Positions 59,041 to 64,000 of a DNA stretch of 64,000 nt are shown one piece after another. The translations under genes were made by a program, and so were the position numbers. Source of the DNA: Datura wrightii. Its lineage: Eukaryota; Streptophyta; Magnoliopsida; Solanales; Solanaceae. The notes beneath the pieces were generated by a model. The model was not told where the DNA came from. It made no database searches and worked only from the letters and a program-made list of their open reading frames with translations. Location of the stretch: contig JASDFA010000020.1 in assembly GCA_035772735.1 (NCBI GenBank), positions 92,511,001 through 92,575,000 of the forward strand. Direction: 5' to 3'. Every line of letters begins with the position of its first letter. The first letter of the stretch is position 1.

Positions 59041-59599
59041 ATCCATACCTAATCATCACTCATTTCATTCATTATGATATTCATAGATTTGTGCCAAACG
59101 TTTTCCAAAAAAATTATTCAGCCTTTTATGGTTGAATTTGGTCAATTGCCTTTATGGCATTTACTACTCTTAAATTTTGTAAATATCACCGATTAACTAG
59201 TATTAGTATTCACGTGATATACGGATAATATTTAAAAAAAATATTATTAAAAAATATAAATTAAAAAAACTTAAATTTATAAAATTATCAAATAAATAAA
59301 TAATCATAAAAAATTTCTTTTATTTGACCAATAGGTAAACAAACAAAGATTAATAAAATAAATGACAACGTCTTCGTTGGCTTATATTTTCTTGAATAAC
59401 CACCAAAATAGGGTTATCACTATATCCTTCCAAGTATGACATAATTTATTGTACAAATTACCCCAAAAGGCAATTGAAATATTCTTCATCCTACTTGAAA
59501 AAACACAACTTCACTTTGAGAAAAGTAATGGCATTGGAATCTATATGTTAATTCTAATCGTGTTTGCGGCTTACTCGTGATCTTGTAGCTCCATATTCA
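59041..59599. other. AT-rich intergenic DNA
   Basis: I see no gene or repeat family that I can name here. Confidence 0.4.
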
Positions 59600-59993
59600 T
59601 AAAAATATTGGTCTTACCGTCTTCCTTGTGTGATTGCACTTCTCCGTGCTAACAATCTCTCCTATGATATCTAGTTCATTTAAGAAATATTTATCTGTTT
59701 GCTAAAACAGATCAATGTAAATAAAAATAAGTTATGCTCGTCAACATCAACTTGGTCAATCAATTGTAATAAGGCTGTAGATTGAATATATGCATAACAA
59801 ATTCTGGATCATTTATTTCATTTCCAGTTGTTCTATTAGTAAACGTCAATCTCAACTTGTGTTTATTGGTCTTATATTTCGCATTATTTAAACCAACAAT
59901 AAAAAATTTCATGATATATAATACCAACTTATTTATTTTTCCTCTGAACATGCGGATAACATACATACCCACAGTTGCGTGGATACAATCTCC
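59600..59993 (-). pseudogene. RPA1-like (replication protein A large subunit-like) gene fragment
   Basis: On the minus strand, after a plausible TTTTTGTAG acceptor, the exon opens GDCIHATVGMYVIRMFRGK (from 59993). It continues to FFIVGLNNAKYKTNKHKLRL, then TFTNRTTGNEINDPEFVMHI and FNLQPYYN, with a stop at 59760. This matches the OB-fold pattern of plant RPA1-like proteins (VGLN..KYKTT.HK..L.F). Beyond the stop, in another frame, GEIVSTEKCNHTRKTVRPIF at 59660-59601 is the next conserved block of the same family. RPA-like genes are often carried by plant Helitrons and multiplied in plant genomes. The overlapping + strand ORF at 59782-60150 is its shadow. Family call from memory of motifs; moderate certainty. 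Confidence 0.62.
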
Positions 59994-60169
59994 CTACAAA
60001 AAATTCAATATTTATATTTTATTCATCACAAGGGTAGTCAACATATGTATTTATAATGACAATAAGATGATACAAATATTTTTTCATCCTGCAGTAACAT
60101 CCTCTATTGAAATTGGATATCTTCTTTTTGCGTTTAGGAACCATCCATAATCGCACGACACAAACTTTC

Positions 60170-62030
60170 AAACACCATTATATTTTTATTTCGGTTTTCT
60201 TCAGGGTAGTTTTTTTTCTTCTATATTATATACTATGAACCGTTCGTATTATATTGAACGAATCCTCCTAAATATATATAATAATTCATAAGAATCTTTC
60301 ATATTAAAATAACTATAATTATGGCATGTTGCAGGAATTAATATTGATTGGATTATTTCCTATTAGAATAACTCTAATTATGATGTGCTACTATGTCTCT
60401 AATTATAAAAATATAATAATCAAAATTATTTCCTACAGTATCTGATTATAAAATTATAATTATTTAAATCTGATTATAAAAATAAGAAATAATATTGATT
60501 AGATTATTTTCTATTAGAATATCTCTAATTATCGGATAATTTAATTAAATAATCTAAATTAGAAATATATAGAATGTGTCGCATGAATATTTTCTATTAG
60601 AATGACTTTAATTATGACATTTTTTCATATATCGAACAATTGTAAATCGATTAATTATATATTTCTATATATAGATTCTAAGAAATAATCTAATCAGTAT
60701 TATTTTCTGCAGTATTTGATTTAAATTCAAATACATCATGCAATAATTTTAAAAATTTAAATAATAAATATATAGAATATGTCGCTGGAAGCCATTGTAT
60801 TAGAATGACTCTAATTATGGCGTGATCTTTTTTCCCTATATTGTATACTATGAACTGTTCGAATTATACGGAAAGAATCCTCCTAAATATATAAAATAAT
60901 TCATAATAATCTTTCCTAATAAAGTAACTATAATTATGGCATGGCTACAGGAAATAATATTGATTAGATTATTTTCTATTAGAATGACTCTAATTATGAT
61001 GTGTTGTTATGTCTCTAATTATAGAAAATATTCTAATCAAAATTATTTTCGGCAGTATCTAATTATAAAATTATAATTAGTTAAATGTGAATGCGTTGAC
61101 TTCAGGAACTAATATTGCTTATATTATGTTCTATTAGAATGACTCTAATTATCGTGTGATTTAATTAAATAATTTAAATTATAAATATATAGAATATGTC
61201 GCAGGAATATTTTCTATTAGAACGACTCTAATTATGGTGTGATTTTTTTCATATATACTGAATAATTGCCAATCAATATTATTTTCTATAATATTTTATC
61301 TAAATTCAAATACATCACATAATAATTGAATAATTTAAGTTACAAATATATAGAATATGTTGTAGTAAGTCATTCTATTATAATGAATTTAATTATGACG
61401 TGATTTTTTTAGAATGAATCTAATTATGGCGTGATCCCTCCCCCCCCCCCCCCCCCCCACAATTGTATACTATGAACTGTTCGTATTATGTTGGACGAAT
61501 CATCCTAAATATATATATAATAATTCGTAGTAATCTTTCCTATTAGAATGAATATAACTATGACATGACTGCAAGAGAAATAATATTAATTAGATTATTT
61601 TTTATTAGAATGACTCTTATGTGTTGCTATGTGTCTAATTATAGAAAATATTTTAATCAAAATTATTTTCTATAATATCTTATTATAAAATTATGATTAG
61701 TTAAATGTGTGTATTATGTTTGTACGAAATAATATTGATTAGATTATTTTCTATTAGAATGACTCTAATTATGACGTGAATTTAATTAAATAATTTAATA
61801 ATCAAAATTATTTTTGAACATATTATTACTGCTACTGCCATTATAATTTAAATTATAAATAATATAAAATATGTCGTAGAAATATTTTCTAAAAAATAAC
61901 AACAATTACGGTGTAATTTTTTTACCATATTATATAATGAACTTAATAATATTAATATTATTTATGAAAATATTTATAATATTTATTTTTATATTATAAT
62001 ATTCTAAAATAATTTAATTATGACATGATA
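60170..62030. repeat. AT-rich tandem repeat, period about 620 bp, three copies
   Basis: TACTATGAAC followed by GTTCG and CGAATCCTCCTAAATATATA-like text starts at 60231, 60846 and 61468 (spacing 615 and 622). Within each copy the shorter motif TATTAGAATGACTCTAATTA recurs several times, so there is a two-level repeat. No coding potential. Confidence 0.8.
61440..61458. repeat. Nineteen-base C homopolymer
   Basis: A run of 19 C inside the third copy of the 620-bp repeat. The other copies have T-rich or mixed sequence at this point. Confidence 0.8.
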
Positions 62031-62080
62031 TATATATATATATATACACCAGATACCAGATACCATAGCAAAATTACTTT

Positions 62081-62092
62081 GCTCTGATACCA
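62081..62092 (-). promoter_or_regulatory. tRNA-Met primer-binding site of the pararetrovirus-like fragment
   Basis: The + strand GCTCTGATACCA is the complement of TGGTATCAGAGC, the 12 bases pairing with plant initiator tRNA-Met. A partial CCAGATA triplication lies next to it at 62048-62064. Confidence 0.72.
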
Positions 62093-62779
62093 GATATTTG
62101 GGTGGTTTGGGCTATTTCGATTGAAGGTATTTTGTAGGGTTTATGTTGAAAGTTCGGTTGTTATCTATTTGTTTGTGAGTCCTACTCAGTACTCCCTGCT
62201 TTAGCTTTGATCATGTAAATTTCTATCTCTCTCTAAAATTTAAAAACTTTTTTTTTTTTGGGCAATATCTAAACTGACGATACCCTGTTCATCTCTTTCC
62301 TTAAACCTATTTGTTCAACAACAGTCTTCTCTAGCCACACCCCGGATATAAGCAGTCTAACGGCCTTCTGCCTATGACGCTTTACTCTTTCCTAGGAATT
62401 TACAGGCTAATCCATCGAGGTTGTTGAACAGTTTATAGGAATAACCATTACTAGAGGTTTCATTTCAGTAAAGAGCTTTGTAAAATTTAAACAGTATTTA
62501 CATAATAGCAAAACATAATAACATTATATGATAAAAATTATACATACATGGAGAGAGAGATTATCGATCTTACATGATTTTTCTATGCAGGTTTCCCTTT
62601 CGGGAGTCCCCGAAAGCTGTCTTGAAGACTTAAAAAAAACTGAGAAAACACTCTTGAAAACTATACAAACACTCTTTTTTTTTTAACTAGAAATATTACT
62701 ATTGCTCTCTTTCAGACTTCTCTCTTGCTTATTTGCTTCTTGCTCTCTTGTTTGCTCCTGTTTTTCTTGGAATGAGTAG

Positions 62780-62800
62780 AGGGGTATTTATAGTGGTCTT
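62780..62800 (-). promoter_or_regulatory. TATA box of the pararetrovirus-like promoter
   Basis: On the minus strand ACTATAAATACCCC, about 215 bp after the ORF stop and about 170 bp downstream of the ocs-like elements, followed by a purine-rich leader. Confidence 0.65.
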
Positions 62801-62960
62801 CGGACTTCAAATCCGGACTTGTTTCAGATAATTTTAGCACATCGGGTACACATTGGGCCCCATCGTCACGTGCTTCTGACATCTATCTTTAATCCTCATC
62901 CGTTGCTTTAGGTCCGCGTGTCTTAGTGACTTCTGTCTTTTGCTCTGTCTTTTTCTGAAA

Positions 62961-63010
62961 TGCGTAAGTGCTTACGTCTTTATTCAGAATACGTAAGTGC
63001 TTACGTCTTT
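62961..63010 (-). promoter_or_regulatory. Two ocs/as-1-like palindromic enhancer elements
   Basis: Minus-strand ACGTAAGCACTTACGT (63006-62991) and its copy with one change (GACGTAAGCACTTACGC, 62978-62962) are spaced about 29 bp apart. The ocs element of Agrobacterium opine genes is ACGTAAGCGCTTACGT, one base different. The related as-1 element of the 35S promoter binds TGA-class bZIP factors at TGACG/ACGT cores. The position between the ORF stop and the TATA box fits an enhancer. Confidence 0.72.
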
Positions 63011-64000
63011 AGGTATTCAGGTTGTGTTCTGCAATAGAGTCGAAACTGTAACCTGAGTCTCCATCGTCGGCATTAGGGTCTTGTGCAAATTGAAAATCTG
63101 AATTTTCTACTGAGTTTGTCTGAGAATCTTCAGATATATTGTCATTTGGAGTTTCTTCTGGTTCTGGTTTTTTAGTTTTGTCTTCAGATATAGTTATTTT
63201 GTCTTCAGATATGTTGGTCTTACTTTGTCCTATTATTCTTATGAGGGCTTGATTTACCATGTCCTCGATATTTGTCTTAGTGGTTTTCTTTTGCTTCAGG
63301 GTCTTTTTTGCTACCGCCTTTCCTTTTCCTTTCTTGTTCTTTGAAGATTCTAGTACTTCTGGTATTCGTGAAAAGCTAGCGGGCAATCTTCTTACACTTT
63401 TTAGCAAAGTGACAGCTATCAACGGATTTGATAAGTCTTTACCGGTCACCGTTTGAACCGGACTAGCTGTATCCTTCTCCGATACAGTGGAGCTTTTTGC
63501 ATTCAGAGAGGAATGCACACTCGTCTCATCCATTTTAATTGGAGATGGAGAACTCTGTATAGGATATCGGTTATTTAGGGATAATTGATCTTGTAGCATT
63601 TGTACTTGTCTTTGTAAAAAGTTATTTTGTTTGGTTAAGGCTTGGTTTTCTGTAATAAGCTGTCTATGAGAGGTATATAATGTCTGGTTTTCTTTTACTA
63701 AGGCTTCGTTCTTTTGATTTAGCCTTTTGAATCCTTCTGTCATGGAAGAACAATGGTCGCAAAAAATTATTTTATTTGTGTCTTTGGCTATAGTATATTG
63801 AGGAACTGGATTGGGATTTTTGAGTTCTGGAGAAATAAAGAAGTTAGGACCCAAATGTCCTCTTGCAAAGTCTAGCGCTTCTTGTAGATCATCAAATCCT
63901 TTGTATAAAGGAGTCTTATGACCTTTAATTGCGCTCATTACCTGTAACCAAGTCTTGTATACTCCGGGAGCTCCTCCTTGACATACTGTATAGAATTTAA
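63009..64000 (-). CDS. Pararetrovirus-like ORF with viroplasmin-type domain and coiled coil (partial at window edge)
   Basis: The frame is open from the window edge to the stop at 63009. The first ATG in view (63938) is probably internal, because in-frame sequence upstream (QGGAPGVYKTW) already belongs to the viroplasmin/RNase H1 N-terminal fold, completed by PLYKGFDDLQEALDFAR. That fold occurs in caulimovirus transactivator/viroplasmin proteins. Residues about 65-120 from that ATG form a coiled coil (repeated LxxENQxL heptads), then a Ser/Pro linker, a Lys-rich stretch (KKGKGKAVAKKTLKQKK) and an acidic C-terminus. No stop or frameshift is visible in this part. Its role would be inclusion-body formation or translation transactivation. 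Which virus genus it comes from is not resolved. Confidence 0.62.
   Translation of the reverse strand, partial: KFYTVCQGGAPGVYKTWLQVMSAIKGHKTPLYKGFDDLQEALDFARGHLGPNFFISPELKNPNPVPQYTIAKDTNKIIFCDHCSSMTEGFKRLNQKNEALVKENQTLYTSHRQLITENQALTKQNNFLQRQVQMLQDQLSLNNRYPIQSSPSPIKMDETSVHSSLNAKSSTVSEKDTASPVQTVTGKDLSNPLIAVTLLKSVRRLPASFSRIPEVLESSKNKKGKGKAVAKKTLKQKKTTKTNIEDMVNQALIRIIGQSKTNISEDKITISEDKTKKPEPEETPNDNISEDSQTNSVENSDFQFAQDPNADDGDSGYSFDSIAEHNLNT

Larger units (their letters stand above)
62060..64000 (-). mobile_element. Endogenous pararetrovirus-like (Caulimoviridae) fragment
   Basis: On the minus strand: the 3' part of an ORF with a viroplasmin-type domain and coiled coil (64000-63009), a promoter region (63008-62780), an untranslated leader of about 700 nt, and a tRNA-Met primer-binding site (62092-62081). 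The sequence then ends in AT repeats. This order (transactivator-type ORF, intergenic promoter, leader, primer site) is that of plant pararetroviruses, whose integrated copies are common in Solanaceae. The segment is truncated at the left, continues beyond the window at the right, and is not a complete genome here. An LTR retrotransposon with a captured domain is the alternative. Confidence 0.62.

Noticed and set aside
59782..60150. 122-codon + strand ORF downstream of STN7
   Set aside because: It is an AT-rich shadow of the RPA1-like fragment on the other strand.

Overview
The window is plant nuclear DNA, most likely from a eudicot and probably a Solanaceae-type genome. The grounds are a multi-exon nuclear gene for a chloroplast thylakoid kinase, Tekay/Del-type and Reina-type Ty3/gypsy elements, Tork-like Ty1/copia elements, plant LINEs with DUF4283/CCHC ORF1 proteins, and an endogenous pararetrovirus fragment. 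The family assignment is inference; plant origin is clear. I saw no bacterial operons, CRISPR arrays, rRNA or tRNA genes.

Layout. (1) 1-1640: unclassified repeat DNA rich in ACGACTCGT-type motifs. (2) About 1640-34950: one old plant LINE (LINE-A, + strand) opened by two Tekay-type gypsy elements that lie only 23 bp apart. Element A is 3887-11692 (TSD TTGAA) and element B is 11716-31177 (TSD GAGCT). Element B's 3' LTR is itself split by a third, minus-strand Tekay element C, 19803-29900 (TSD ATAAA). Removing A, B and their duplicated target bases makes the LINE frame continuous again. (3) 34950-37718: AT-rich intergenic DNA with a MITE and the upstream region of the only intact host gene. (4) 37719-58327: STN7 (+), the thylakoid state-transition kinase. 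Ten exons with consistent phases give a 561-residue protein stretched over 20.6 kb. Intron 2 holds a gag-protease-only copia element with an intact 524-aa ORF. Intron 4 (10.3 kb) holds a second LINE (LINE-B), a Reina-type gypsy element with one LTR almost deleted, a four-unit 638-bp tandem array spanning the gypsy/LINE junction, and a copia fragment. Intron 8 (4.1 kb) holds a kilobase pyrimidine-rich tract, an ~86-bp degenerate tandem repeat and a purine-rich tract. (5) 58328-62040: AT-rich downstream DNA with an inverted MITE relative, a fragment of an RPA1-like gene and an ~620-bp AT-rich tandem repeat. (6) 62060-64000: minus-strand endogenous pararetrovirus-like fragment. It carries the 3' part of a viroplasmin-type/coiled-coil ORF, a promoter with two ocs-like palindromes and a TATA box, a leader and a tRNA-Met primer-binding site.

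How it works together: STN7 is the only gene I would call functional. It phosphorylates LHCII when the plastoquinone pool is reduced and so drives state transitions. Everything else is mobile DNA in various states of decay. The most useful observations are the STN7 exon structure through TE-filled introns, the microhomology-bounded tandem array, the gag-only copia element with an open ORF, the ocs-like promoter of the pararetroviral fragment, and the contrast between the young LTRs and ruined pol of element C.
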